Source of the DNA: Anaerolineales bacterium
Lineage (GTDB): Bacteria; Chloroflexota; Anaerolineae; Aggregatilineales; UBA2796
Reading direction: 5' to 3'
Assembly: GCA_015075625.1 (NCBI GenBank)
Contig: JABTTZ010000001.1
Location: 1,550,001-1,614,000 of the forward strand
Length of the DNA: 64,000 nucleotides
Of the stretch, positions 7,906 through 16,695 are shown one piece after another. Every line of letters starts with the position of its first letter. The first letter of the stretch is position 1. The position numbers were made by a program, and so were the translations under genes. Under the pieces are notes generated by a model. It was not told where the DNA came from and searched no databases. It worked only from the letters and a program-made list of their open reading frames with translations.

Positions 7906-10900
7906 ATGCAGCTTCACGGTCTGCTTTCGCGTCTCGAATCGCTCTCAAGTTTTCGCCCCATCCTCACCCGTCTTGCTCAGGGGCAGCCGGTGGGTGATCA
8001 GCGCGTGATGCGTTCTGCCCGCCCTTTTGTCGCGGCGGCTCTGGCGAACGCCTTAAACCGCCCTGCGCTCATCTTGACGGGCAGCGCGGAACGGGCGTAC
8101 ACCCTTGCCGAACAACTCCCTGTCTGGCTGCCGGATCATCCCATTCACCGCTTTGCCGAGCCAAGCGCCATTTTCTACGACCATGCTGGCTGGAATACGA
8201 CGACCATTCGCGGACGCCTTGCCGCATTAGCAGCCTTTCTTCCACCCATTGGCGTGCGCCGTGAAACGCCGCCGATCATCGTCAGTTCTGCCCACGCCCT
8301 TATGACACGCACGCTCCCCCCCCGCGATTTCCGCGCCTCCTCGCGGCTGATCAAGGTCGGTGGGCGTGCCGATCCCGATCAGATCATGCGTTTCTGGTTG
8401 GGAATCGGCTACCTGCCTGCCACGATTGTCACGGAGCCGGGGACGTTCAGCCGCCGAGGGGGAATCGTTGACCTCTTTCCCATTGATGCCGAGAGTCCGG
8501 TGCGCTTTGAATTCTTTGGCGACGAGATTGAGCGCATCCGCACCTTTGACCCCGGCACACAGCGATCCAGCGCCTCTCTTGAGTCGGTGGCGGTGATTCC
8601 AGCCCGCGAGTCGCTCCCTAAATATGCCGCCCCCGCTGCCGAACGGCTGCGCGGTTGGTTTGATTCTCATGCCGCCGCCGATGATTCCGACACCTTCGCT
8701 GCCGATAGCGTCGATCTCGCCTCGGAAACGGCATTCCCAACCCTCGATTTCTACCTTCCCTACCTCTACAACTCAGCGACCAGCCTCTTGAATTACCTCC
8801 CCGATGAGGCGCTCCTGATTGTCGATGATTTCGCCGCCCTCCAAGAGGCTGTCGAAGATTTAGAGAGCCAAGCCGTTGGGCAGTATGACGAAAACTGCCG
8901 CGCCGGTCTGATCCCGCCCGATTACCCGCTCCCCTACCTGCCATGGACAGACCTCCACGAGGCAATCCGCGCCCGCCGCCCCCTGCACCTCGGCGGGGGG
9001 ATGGAACGGGACGGGGAGTCCTTTCCCGATGAGGACGTGTTAGGGGCTGCCTTCCGCCCCGCCGGGCGCTTTGGCGGGCAGCTTCGCAGCTTCTTGGACT
9101 CCCTCTATGAGATCGATCAGGCTGTGATCGTCAGCAACCAAGCGCAGCGTCTTGCCGAACTTTGGGCGGAGCGTGGCGGGACAAACCACCCCGTGAGCCG
9201 CCTTGACAGCCCACCGGAGGGCATTGTTTTTGTCGAAGGGGCGCTAACCGAGGGCTGGACTCTCCACACCGATCAGAGTCCGTTGCACCTGCTCACCGAT
9301 GCCGAGATTTTCGGCTGGAAACGCCCCGAACCACGCCGCCGCATCATCCAGCGCAGTGTCTCCCCTGAGTCCTATTTTGCTGACCTCACAGCGGGCGATT
9401 ACATCGTTCACATGGAGTACGGGATCGGGCGCTTTGTCGGCTTACAGCGCCGCTCACTGGATGGCGGGACGCGGGAATACCTTGCCCTCCAATACGCCAA
9501 CGATGACATGCTCTACGTCCCCATTCATCAGGCAGATCGGCTCTCCCGCTATGTGGGGGCAGACGATGCCGCCCCAACGCTCTCCCGCTTGGGATCGTCT
9601 GAATGGGCGCAGAAAAAGGAAGCCGCCCGCCGCGCTGCCGAGGAAGTGGCGAAAGAACTGCTCGATCTTTATGCCCGCCGCGCCGCCGTGAAGGGACATG
9701 CCTTCTCGCCAGACAGCCATTGGCAGGCGGAGTTAGAGGCGTCTTTCCCCTACCTTGAGACGGACGATCAACTTCGCGCCCTTGCCGAGGTGAAGGCGGA
9801 TATGGAGCGTCCTACACCAATGGATCGCCTGATCTGCGGCGATGTGGGCTATGGCAAAACAGAGGTTGCCCTGCGTGCGGCGTTCAAGGCGATCATGGAT
9901 GGCAAACAGGTTGCCGTCCTCGTCCCCACAACGATCTTGGCACAGCAGCACTTCAACACCTTCAGCCAGCGCTTTGCCGCCTTTCCGGTGAAGGTCGAAA
10001 TGCTCTCTCGTTTTCGCACCCCCAAAGAGCAGCGGGCGATCCTTGATCTGCTGACGCGAGGGAAAATCGACATTCTGATCGGCACACACCGCCTCTTGCA
10101 ACAAGACGTTGCCTTCCGCGATCTGGGCTTGCTGGTCATTGATGAGGAGCAGCGTTTCGGCGTCACCCACAAAGAGCGGCTGAAGCGGATGCGCACCGAA
10201 GTAGACGTGCTGACCATGACAGCGACGCCCATCCCCCGCACGCTCTACATGAGCCTTGCCGGAATTCGGGACATCAGCATGATCCAAACGCCCCCCGCCG
10301 AGCGCCTGCCGGTGATTACCCATGTGGGCGCCTATGACGAAAAATTGGTGCGCGGGGCAATCCTGCGCGAGATTGACCGAGGCGGGCAAGTCTATTTTGT
10401 CCATAACCGCGTCATGACCATCGACAGTGTTGCCGATCATCTGCGGCGGATTGTCCCAGAGGCACGGCTGCTCATTGGGCATGGGCAAATGGCGGAAGAT
10501 GAGCTTGAACAGGTGATGACCACCTTCGCTGGCGGCGAGGCAGATGTGCTGCTCTGCACAACAATCATCGAGAGCGGGTTGGATATTCCCAACGCGAACA
10601 CGATCATGATGGATCGTGCCGATGCGCTTGGGTTGGCGCAGCTATATCAACTGCGCGGACGGGTGGGGCGGGGGGCAAACCGCGCCTATGCCTACCTGTT
10701 CTATCCAAAGGGGGCGCACCTCACCAGCGACGCCCGCGCCCGTCTGGATACGATTGCCGAACAGACCGAACTTGGCGCGGGCTACAACATTGCCATGCGC
10801 GATCTGGAAATTCGCGGCGCGGGCGAGTTCCTCGGCAACCGTCAGAGCGGCTACATCGCCTCGGTGGGCTTTCACCTCTATACACAACTTCTCTCCCGCG

Positions 10901-11421
10901 AGGTGGCGCGGCTGCGGGCAGAAACCGCCCCCAATGCCCGCCCGTCCGCGCCGTCTGTTCTGCCGCTCCCCGGCACCGCCGCCCCGATCACGATTGATCT
11001 CCCTCTGCCCGCCTATGTGCCAGTTTCCTTCATGAGCGATAGCGCCATGCGCTTGCAGTTCTACCGCCGCCTTGCCGATGTAACGACCCTTGCCGCCATT
11101 GATGAGATTCAGGCAGAACTGACAGATCGCTTTGGAGCGCTTCCAAGTGAGGTGCAAGGGCTGTTGTTTGGGATTCGCGTTAAACTGCTGGCAACGGAGG
11201 CTGGTGTAGGGGCGATCACCGCCGACGGCGATCAATTGGCAATTCGCCTGCCCTACCTTGCCCATGTGGATCGCGCTGGTTTGCAGCGCTATTTAGGACA
11301 TGGCGTGCGCGTCAGCCGGACGGCAGTATGGCTCTCCCGCGCTGAGGAGGGGTGGGAAGGGCGGCTCTTGCGTTTGTTAGCACGGCTGCCCCCTCAGACA
11401 GATGGGGCGGCGGTGGGGTAA
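7906..11421 (+). CDS. mfd: transcription-repair coupling factor
   Basis: 1171 residues, the usual Mfd length. It displaces RNA polymerase stalled at DNA lesions and recruits UvrA. Visible parts in order: UvrB-homology N-terminal region with SRRGGIVDLFP, RNA-polymerase-interacting CarD-like domain (DYIVHMEYGIGRF, about residue 498), helicase domains with Walker A GDVGYGKTE (about 645), DEEQ box (about 746), TATPIPRTL and QLRGRVGRG, and a C-terminal TRCF domain. A duplicated promoter-leader element lies upstream. It appears monocistronic or co-transcribed with the gene at 11522. Confidence 0.97.
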   Translation: MQLHGLLSRLESLSSFRPILTRLAQGQPVGDQRVMRSARPFVAAALANALNRPALILTGSAERAYTLAEQLPVWLPDHPIHRFAEPSAIFYDHAGWNTTTIRGRLAALAAFLPPIGVRRETPPIIVSSAHALMTRTLPPRDFRASSRLIKVGGRADPDQIMRFWLGIGYLPATIVTEPGTFSRRGGIVDLFPIDAESPVRFEFFGDEIERIRTFDPGTQRSSASLESVAVIPARESLPKYAAPAAERLRGWFDSHAAADDSDTFAADSVDLASETAFPTLDFYLPYLYNSATSLLNYLPDEALLIVDDFAALQEAVEDLESQAVGQYDENCRAGLIPPDYPLPYLPWTDLHEAIRARRPLHLGGGMERDGESFPDEDVLGAAFRPAGRFGGQLRSFLDSLYEIDQAVIVSNQAQRLAELWAERGGTNHPVSRLDSPPEGIVFVEGALTEGWTLHTDQSPLHLLTDAEIFGWKRPEPRRRIIQRSVSPESYFADLTAGDYIVHMEYGIGRFVGLQRRSLDGGTREYLALQYANDDMLYVPIHQADRLSRYVGADDAAPTLSRLGSSEWAQKKEAARRAAEEVAKELLDLYARRAAVKGHAFSPDSHWQAELEASFPYLETDDQLRALAEVKADMERPTPMDRLICGDVGYGKTEVALRAAFKAIMDGKQVAVLVPTTILAQQHFNTFSQRFAAFPVKVEMLSRFRTPKEQRAILDLLTRGKIDILIGTHRLLQQDVAFRDLGLLVIDEEQRFGVTHKERLKRMRTEVDVLTMTATPIPRTLYMSLAGIRDISMIQTPPAERLPVITHVGAYDEKLVRGAILREIDRGGQVYFVHNRVMTIDSVADHLRRIVPEARLLIGHGQMAEDELEQVMTTFAGGEADVLLCTTIIESGLDIPNANTIMMDRADALGLAQLYQLRGRVGRGANRAYAYLFYPKGAHLTSDARARLDTIAEQTELGAGYNIAMRDLEIRGAGEFLGNRQSGYIASVGFHLYTQLLSREVARLRAETAPNARPSAPSVLPLPGTAAPITIDLPLPAYVPVSFMSDSAMRLQFYRRLADVTTLAAIDEIQAELTDRFGALPSEVQGLLFGIRVKLLATEAGVGAITADGDQLAIRLPYLAHVDRAGLQRYLGHGVRVSRTAVWLSRAEEGWEGRLLRLLARLPPQTDGAAVG

Positions 11422-11521
11422 TTTTTTGTCGGGGCGACAACAATAGTACGCCCCTTAGCAAAAGCGCCGTGAAACCCCTGCTTTGGGGACTGGGGAGTAT
11501 GTCAGATTAGGGACGGACACA

Positions 11522-12283
11522 ATGCGCAAAGGACTTGAAGCGGCAATCCTTCTGTTATTGGGGATTTACCTTTTGGAAACGCGCCTGACGGGAGAGATTG
11601 CCTATTACATTGCCGCCCAATTTTACTGGCTGCCCGTTGTTGCCGGGGTTATGTTGATCCTCTTGGGTGGGGTGCGCGTCTCTGGGCTGCTGCGGGATGC
11701 CCCACCCGCCCCGCCAGAATCGACGACGCGGGTGTTGATCACCGCGCCCGCCGCGCATGGCAAAGGAAACGAGAGAAAACCGATCTCGTGGGGCGTCTTG
11801 GCGCTGATCGCCACGCCGCTGGCGTTAGGGACGCTTGTTCCGGCAAAACCGCTCACTTCTGCCGCTATTGGCGGGAGTGGAATCACTCTATCGATCAGCG
11901 CCGCGCCCGCCGGAGCGTACAGCATTGCCCCCGAAAGCCGCAACATCCTTGATTGGGTCCGCGCCTTCACCGCCGCCGAAACACCAGAGGAATTTAACGG
12001 GCAAACCGCTGAGGTGATTGGCTTCGTCTACCGCGACATTCGCTTTACGCGGGAGGATCAGTTCATGGTTGCCCGCTTCGTGATGCAATGCTGCACAGCG
12101 GATGCCCAGGCATTTGGGGTGCTCATCGAATCGCCCGCCGCGCCGGACTTCCCGCAGGATTCATGGGTGCGGGTGCGCGGGAAATTTGCCGTGCGCCCCT
12201 TCGATAATACGCCAACCCCCGTCCTAATCGCGGACTCCATTGAGCCAACGGCAATGCCAGATCGTCCCTATTTGTATCCATAG
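11522..12283 (+). CDS. TIGR03943/YcgQ-like membrane protein
   Basis: 253 residues from the ATG at 11522; a TTG at 11483 would add 13 residues without hydrophobic content. Two N-terminal transmembrane segments (AAILLLLGIYLLE and FYWLPVVAGVMLILLGG), a third near residue 95 and an extracytoplasmic C-terminal domain with VARFVMQCCTADAQ match the DUF1980/YcgQ family. These proteins usually sit beside a YcgR-type permease (DUF318), but none is adjacent here. Function in the family is not settled; a metal or substrate transport role is often proposed. Confidence 0.8.
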   Translation: MRKGLEAAILLLLGIYLLETRLTGEIAYYIAAQFYWLPVVAGVMLILLGGVRVSGLLRDAPPAPPESTTRVLITAPAAHGKGNERKPISWGVLALIATPLALGTLVPAKPLTSAAIGGSGITLSISAAPAGAYSIAPESRNILDWVRAFTAAETPEEFNGQTAEVIGFVYRDIRFTREDQFMVARFVMQCCTADAQAFGVLIESPAAPDFPQDSWVRVRGKFAVRPFDNTPTPVLIADSIEPTAMPDRPYLYP

Positions 12284-12334
12284 GGTGCGGGGTGGGCGGG
12301 CAAGGGAGGCGGGCGCACAGTACGCACCCCCACC

Positions 12335-13255
12335 TCAGCCCGACGTGACATCAAGGGTCGGCATGTGCGCCGCCAAACGTGCCTCGTAAGCGGCGAGGAT
12401 ACGCGCTCCGTGATCCTCAAAATGCCCTTTCACCTGTTCAGCGTCCAACTGAGCGGCACTTGCCGGCGCAGCGGGCAGCACATCTTGAAATTTGCGCTGT
12501 TTACGGCGCATTTCCCACCGCTCAAGACGATCCCCCCACGCGCCGCCAAAAATTCGCTCCCCCACCCATTGCAGCCAACGCCCCACCCCCTGCGGTGTGT
12601 GATCGGGCAAGGGGTAAAGCGGCGCCTCGGCGTTTGGCAAGTAGTCCACCGTCCAAGCATTGCTGTGGCGCATCGCCGTGTAAAGCGCCATGCCAGAGAG
12701 GGGGATCATTTGAGCGATTTCATGGGCAATGTAGAGATCGCGCCGCGCTTGGGAAAGCGCCGTCTCGGCCAAGACGTAATTCGGGCAAAGGCGGATTCCC
12801 CACAGCCGCGCCCACCGCACGAGGATCACCGCAAACAGGCGCGTCAGCCACACCCGTCCGGGCGTCGTGACAATCAGATAATCGAGATCATCGTTGGCGG
12901 CGGTGGCATTGCGCATCGAAAGGGCGCCAGTGATCGCCACCATCCGCACAAAGGGGAGCGCCGCCAAGCCGCGCCCATAACGCAGCGCAGCGCCCCACAG
13001 CCGCTCCGAGATAGCTTCCCGCTCCCGCCGTAGGGCAAGGCTTTCCGCCCTCTGGCGGGGCGCCCAACAGCCGTTTTGCTCAATGAGTATTTCCGCCAAC
13101 AGGGGAGAGCTTGCCAGCGCGGTTTCGACCTCAGCAGTCGTCGCCGTGACGCCGATCAAAAACTGGTGAATTTCTTGTGTGGTCAGCGGAAACTCAAATA
13201 CATCGGCATAGAGCAGCGTCCGCAGAATGGCGAATTCTAAGGGTAGGGCAGTCAT
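12335..13255 (-). CDS. nucleotidyltransferase-like protein
   Basis: 306 residues from the ATG at 13255, which overlaps the stop of the upstream gene by one base; a TTG one codon earlier is less likely. An N-terminal winged-helix-like part (about 1-75) is followed by a nucleotidyltransferase core with ITGALSMRNA and DDLDYLIVT, where the G-S and D-x-D residues fit the Pol-beta-like fold. The C-terminal part is helical and basic (EMRRKQRKF). The substrate cannot be told from sequence. It is translationally coupled to the 13255-13899 gene, so the two probably act together. Confidence 0.65.
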   Translation of the reverse strand: MTALPLEFAILRTLLYADVFEFPLTTQEIHQFLIGVTATTAEVETALASSPLLAEILIEQNGCWAPRQRAESLALRREREAISERLWGAALRYGRGLAALPFVRMVAITGALSMRNATAANDDLDYLIVTTPGRVWLTRLFAVILVRWARLWGIRLCPNYVLAETALSQARRDLYIAHEIAQMIPLSGMALYTAMRHSNAWTVDYLPNAEAPLYPLPDHTPQGVGRWLQWVGERIFGGAWGDRLERWEMRRKQRKFQDVLPAAPASAAQLDAEQVKGHFEDHGARILAAYEARLAAHMPTLDVTSG

Positions 13256-13899
13256 CAATATTTGGCGGGCATCCAGCGCAACCCCGGACGCACCTCTTGA
13301 TAGCCGCTTAGGTCGGGTTCAATCTCGGCAAGGATGCGCTCTTGGGCAAGGAAGTTGCCGCTGACGAGGAAGTTGTGCCGCGCCAGAAAGTCCGTTTTCA
13401 GTTCGGTGATCAGTTGACAGGAACGCTCAAAGCCAATGGCGGCAACCTGAAAGGGCGCTGCATCATAGACGGCGAGCGCAATATCGTAAAACACAAGGTC
13501 GAGGGCGTGCAGTTCGGGGTGACGCGCCCGCACACCGGAATCGCTCTCAATATTAGCGAACATCCCTAAGGGGATGAGGATTGAGACACATTCAAACAGG
13601 GAGCGTGTCGCCTGCACATCACAGCCCACGATGAACGATTCTACGGCAAGCTGCCCATGCTGGATGAGGGCGGCGGTGGGGGGCGGGGCTTGAATCGCCT
13701 GTTTGCCAGCGGGCGGCTGTCCGGGGCTGTGCCGTGCGCTGAGGGGACCATTGAGCGATGGGTGTTCCCAAAGTGTCTGGACAACCTGCTGCCACTGGCG
13801 GTCACGCAGCGTGTCAAAGGTGATGTTCAGTTCGTAATTGCCGCCTTCCCAGAAAGCGTGGGCGTCGTCGTAGGTGGCAGCGGTGAGCGTGGTCGCCAT
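13255..13899 (-). CDS. hypothetical protein coupled to nucleotidyltransferase-like gene
   Basis: 214 residues from an ATG with GAGG six bases upstream; a GTG at 13911 would add four residues. I do not recognise the family. The sequence is mixed alpha/beta without signal peptide or membrane segment, with a proline-rich loop (about residues 55-75), and looks cytoplasmic. Its stop overlaps the start of the nucleotidyltransferase-like gene in a TGATG arrangement, which argues for coupled translation. Confidence 0.6.
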   Translation of the reverse strand: MATTLTAATYDDAHAFWEGGNYELNITFDTLRDRQWQQVVQTLWEHPSLNGPLSARHSPGQPPAGKQAIQAPPPTAALIQHGQLAVESFIVGCDVQATRSLFECVSILIPLGMFANIESDSGVRARHPELHALDLVFYDIALAVYDAAPFQVAAIGFERSCQLITELKTDFLARHNFLVSGNFLAQERILAEIEPDLSGYQEVRPGLRWMPAKY

Positions 13900-13975
13900 G
13901 CAAATCCTCACGGTGTATGCGAAACCGCCCTTAGTGTAGAGCGTAAGGGATTCTACCGCAAATTGAGGATGGGGT

Positions 13976-14160
13976 GAGGGCGGGCGGGCGACCAGCGCGG
14001 GGTTAAAATGCCCGCGCTAAGGCTGACCGCCCCGTTGGGGCTTAAGACGAAGTGCGGATGCCTTTCAAGCCCCGTAGGGGCGGTTACTCTTAGCCCGATG
14101 GTTTACCGTCGGGCATAGGCGGGCACCCCAGGGGGCGTCCCTACGAGGCGCAGGATTATA
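13976..14160. repeat. GC-rich palindromic intergenic repeat
   Basis: Members of the dispersed family: GCGCGGGGTTAAAAT...GCCCGCGC hairpin, AGCCCCGTAGGGG and CGTTGGGGCTT arms, and CCAGGGGGCGTCCCTACG. Nothing else is seen between the genes at 13899 and 14263 apart from the ribosome binding site of the next gene. Confidence 0.75.
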
Positions 14161-14262
14161 CGGGCGCAAACCATCCCCTAACCCCTTTCTACCCAACTTC
14201 TCCCTGTTGGCTTGCGAACGTCTGTGCTAGACTGCTGCCCCCAAGAGAGGAGGAATCGGCAT

Positions 14263-15684
14263 ATGCGTCCGCCCTTCACCGCATGGGCTACGGAACATCT
14301 TTTCTTGCATGACAAACGCGGACAGCGGGCGGTGTTCCCCCCCGCGTGGCGGCGCATTCTCGATCACTGTTTCCCCGCTGGCGATGATCCTCTGCCCTAC
14401 AGCCGCATCGTCTGGAGCTGCCCCAAAAAGAGCGCCAAATCAACCCTTGCGGCGGGCGTGCAGCTTTGGTATGGCTGGCATGTGGAGACGCCCGGCGAAC
14501 AGTATGTCCTCGCCAACGATCTAGAGGGGGCGCGGACGCGAGTCTGGCGCTATGCGCTGGCGGCGCTGACACAAGGCAAGGCGGCTCACCGTCTTAGCGG
14601 GACGACGATCACCCTTGCCAACGGGACAACCATCCGTGCCATTCCGTCCGATTATCGCGGCGAGGCGGGCGCGAACTTCAGCCTTGCCACCGTTGACGAA
14701 CCCTGGGGCGTCATTCACGAGAGCGCCGTCCGCCTTCATACGGAGTTCAGCCCACCGCCCACCCGCCGCGATCCCCTCGTGTTCTACACCGGCTACGCCG
14801 GATGGGAGGGACAAAGCGCTTTCTGGCACAGCATGATCGACACGGCGCTGGCGGGGGAGGCGATCCCCGAACTGGCGGATATTGAGGACGGCGACGGGCA
14901 GCCCGCCTGCTGGCGTGCCGGACGGCTGTTCCTCTACCACGATCACACCCCGCGCATGGCGTGGCACACGGCGGAATACCTTGCCGAACAGCGGCGCGTC
15001 CTCGCCCCTTCGGAATACCTTCGCGTGTGGGAAAACCGTCGGGTGCGCGGGGCGGATTCGTTCCTGACGCCCGCCCAGTGGGATGCCTGTTACGATCCGG
15101 CGCTCGATCTGCCGCCATCCGGTGATCCCCGCCCGCTGATCTTCGCCGCCGATGCCGCCACCACAGCGGATACGACGGCGCTTGTCGGCTGCCTATGGAC
15201 GGAGAAGCGGATTGAAGTCGTCTACACGCGGGTTTGGCGGGGTCGCCCCGACGCGCCCATCCAGCTTACGGAGACAATCACGCCGGAGATCATCGCCCTA
15301 GCAAAAACGCGCCATGTGGCGGCGGTGCTGTACGACCCCTACCAAATGGCGGCGGTGGCGGAACTTTGCCGTCGGGCGGGGGTGACGATGATCGAGTTTC
15401 CCCAGACGGCGGCGCGGGTGCAAGCGGATACTCACCTGCGCCACCTGATCCTCGGCGGGCGCTTGGCACACGATGGCGATCCGCTGCTGCGTGAACACGT
15501 CCTAAATGCCTTGATCGCCGCCAGTGATCGCGGGGTGCGCCTTATCAAACCGACGACGGGCGGCAAGATCGATGCGGCGGTGGCGCTCAGCATGGCGGCG
15601 TTGGGGGCGGCGGAACACCTGCCGGCGGTGCGCCATGCCTCGTTGCGGCTGGAACGGAAGCGGAATCCGTTCTTTGGTGGGTGA
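14263..15684 (+). CDS. phage-type terminase large subunit
   Basis: 473 residues from an ATG with AGGAGG nine bases upstream. SCPKKSAKST near residue 50 fits a terminase Walker A variant, and LATVDEPWG fits Walker B with the catalytic acid. A C-terminal RNase H-like nuclease part follows (FAADAATTADTTALVG, and the acidic residue in GGKIDAAVALS). Terminases package phage DNA into procapsids, but no portal, capsid, tail or integrase gene is present on either side. Base composition is like that of its neighbours. It is probably a domesticated or relict phage gene, co-oriented with the small zinc ribbon at 15733. Confidence 0.75.
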   Translation: MRPPFTAWATEHLFLHDKRGQRAVFPPAWRRILDHCFPAGDDPLPYSRIVWSCPKKSAKSTLAAGVQLWYGWHVETPGEQYVLANDLEGARTRVWRYALAALTQGKAAHRLSGTTITLANGTTIRAIPSDYRGEAGANFSLATVDEPWGVIHESAVRLHTEFSPPPTRRDPLVFYTGYAGWEGQSAFWHSMIDTALAGEAIPELADIEDGDGQPACWRAGRLFLYHDHTPRMAWHTAEYLAEQRRVLAPSEYLRVWENRRVRGADSFLTPAQWDACYDPALDLPPSGDPRPLIFAADAATTADTTALVGCLWTEKRIEVVYTRVWRGRPDAPIQLTETITPEIIALAKTRHVAAVLYDPYQMAAVAELCRRAGVTMIEFPQTAARVQADTHLRHLILGGRLAHDGDPLLREHVLNALIAASDRGVRLIKPTTGGKIDAAVALSMAALGAAEHLPAVRHASLRLERKRNPFFGG

Positions 15685-15732
15685 GGGCATCGGCAAACTA
15701 TCTACGTTGTTAGGGTGAGGAGCGGAATCAGA

Positions 15733-15936
15733 ATGACCGAATCAAACGACACATCGCCCCCGCGTCCGGTGCGCTGCCCGGCGTGCGGGGCGGAACGCCC
15801 AGAACTTTCTCAACAGGGGCAAAAACTTTACAGCAATGGGATTCAGGTGATCGGCTATGTCTGTGCGGCGTGCGGGCGGACAATCCATTGGGGGGCGCGG
15901 AAGGGCGGCAAACCCAAAAAGCCAGGGGGCGAATGA
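15733..15936 (+). CDS. small zinc-ribbon protein
   Basis: 67 residues from the ATG at 15733, preceded by GAGGAG. Two CPxCG-like knuckles, CPACGAE and CAACGRT, about 32 residues apart predict a zinc ribbon, followed by a basic C-terminus (ARKGGKPKKPGGE). It follows the terminase gene by 48 bases and may be co-transcribed. DNA or RNA binding is plausible but not shown. Confidence 0.6.
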   Translation: MTESNDTSPPRPVRCPACGAERPELSQQGQKLYSNGIQVIGYVCAACGRTIHWGARKGGKPKKPGGE

Positions 15937-15994
15937 CCAGCCCGATTTCAGTACCCTCAACGGAGGCGAGATTATGAGGGCGCATATCAGCCAC

Positions 15995-16118
15995 CCCACC
16001 CTTTGGGGGGCGGGGGATGGCGCGGGGCTGAAACCCACGCGCTAGGAATAACCGCCCCGTTGGGGCTTAATACGGCGGGCGGAAACGGACGCCCCAGGGG
16101 GCGTCCCTACGGGTGGAG
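15995..16118. repeat. GC-rich palindromic intergenic repeat
   Basis: Contains GCGCGGGGCTGAAA...CCCACGCGC, CCCCGTTGGGGCTTAA and CCAGGGGGCGTCCCTACGGG, the same submodules as elsewhere in the window. It lies between convergent genes and may also act as a bidirectional terminator. Confidence 0.65.
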
Positions 16119-16119
16119 G

Positions 16120-16425
16120 TTATGCCGGCGCATTTTCGCCCCCCACAAGGGCAAAAATGACCAACAGCCCAAAGCCAAGCGCCAAACTCCCCACACAGAT
16201 GCCCGCCGCCTCGCCAAACTGAATCCGAAAGACGAACGCCCCCAAGAGGAGCGTCGGCGGTGGGGTGACTACCGCCACCGTGCCGAGGTAGTGCAGCACC
16301 CGCGCTAAACCTCCGCCCGCTATCGGCTTCTTTTGTTCCGCTTTGCGGGCAACAAAAATCCCAAACACAACGGCAACCGCCCCTCCGATGAGGAGCGCCG
16401 CCAACCAACTAGGAAGGGTATTCAT
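16120..16425 (-). CDS. small three-helix membrane protein
   Basis: 101 residues with three predicted membrane segments (about 8-25, 45-65 and 72-95) and little else. No family recognised. It starts 12 bases after the DUF5989 gene and is the last member of the SxtJ/carbamoyltransferase cluster, so it is probably co-expressed with it. Confidence 0.55.
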   Translation of the reverse strand: MNTLPSWLAALLIGGAVAVVFGIFVARKAEQKKPIAGGGLARVLHYLGTVAVVTPPPTLLLGAFVFRIQFGEAAGICVGSLALGFGLLVIFALVGGENAPA

Positions 16426-16437
16426 GCTATGTCCCGT

Positions 16438-16677
16438 CTAGTGCAGCGTGTAGATGAACGGCGCCAACGGGCTAGCGGGCAGAATCACAAACACGACGAA
16501 GAACACCAGCAGCAGCACGATCATCGGGATCAGCCACCACAGGCGCACCTTCCACAAAAAGCCAAAGAGTTCGCCAATCACCCCCAAACGGGATTTGGCG
16601 TCGTCAAGCCAGGTTGCTTTCGGGGCGGCGTTCGCCACCGGAATGGTCATCTTGTCTAGCGTCTCATTCGTTGTCAT
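16438..16677 (-). CDS. DUF5989-like membrane protein
   Basis: 79 residues: a short soluble N-terminus, then FLWKVRLWWLIPMIV and a long hydrophobic helix. The pattern ELFGFLWKVRLWWLIPM fits DUF5989, a family commonly encoded beside NodU-type carbamoyltransferases. The start has an AGGACT ribosome binding site about eight bases upstream. It follows the carbamoyltransferase by 18 bases. Its function is unknown; a membrane platform for the carbamoyltransferase is a guess from context. Confidence 0.7.
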   Translation of the reverse strand: MTTNETLDKMTIPVANAAPKATWLDDAKSRLGVIGELFGFLWKVRLWWLIPMIVLLLVFFVVFVILPASPLAPFIYTLH

Positions 16678-16695
16678 AACAGAGTCCTACAGCCT

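Noticed and set aside
14263-15684. Active prophage
   Set aside because: Only the terminase has phage character; no integrase, capsid, portal, lysis gene or attachment site is seen within the flanks.
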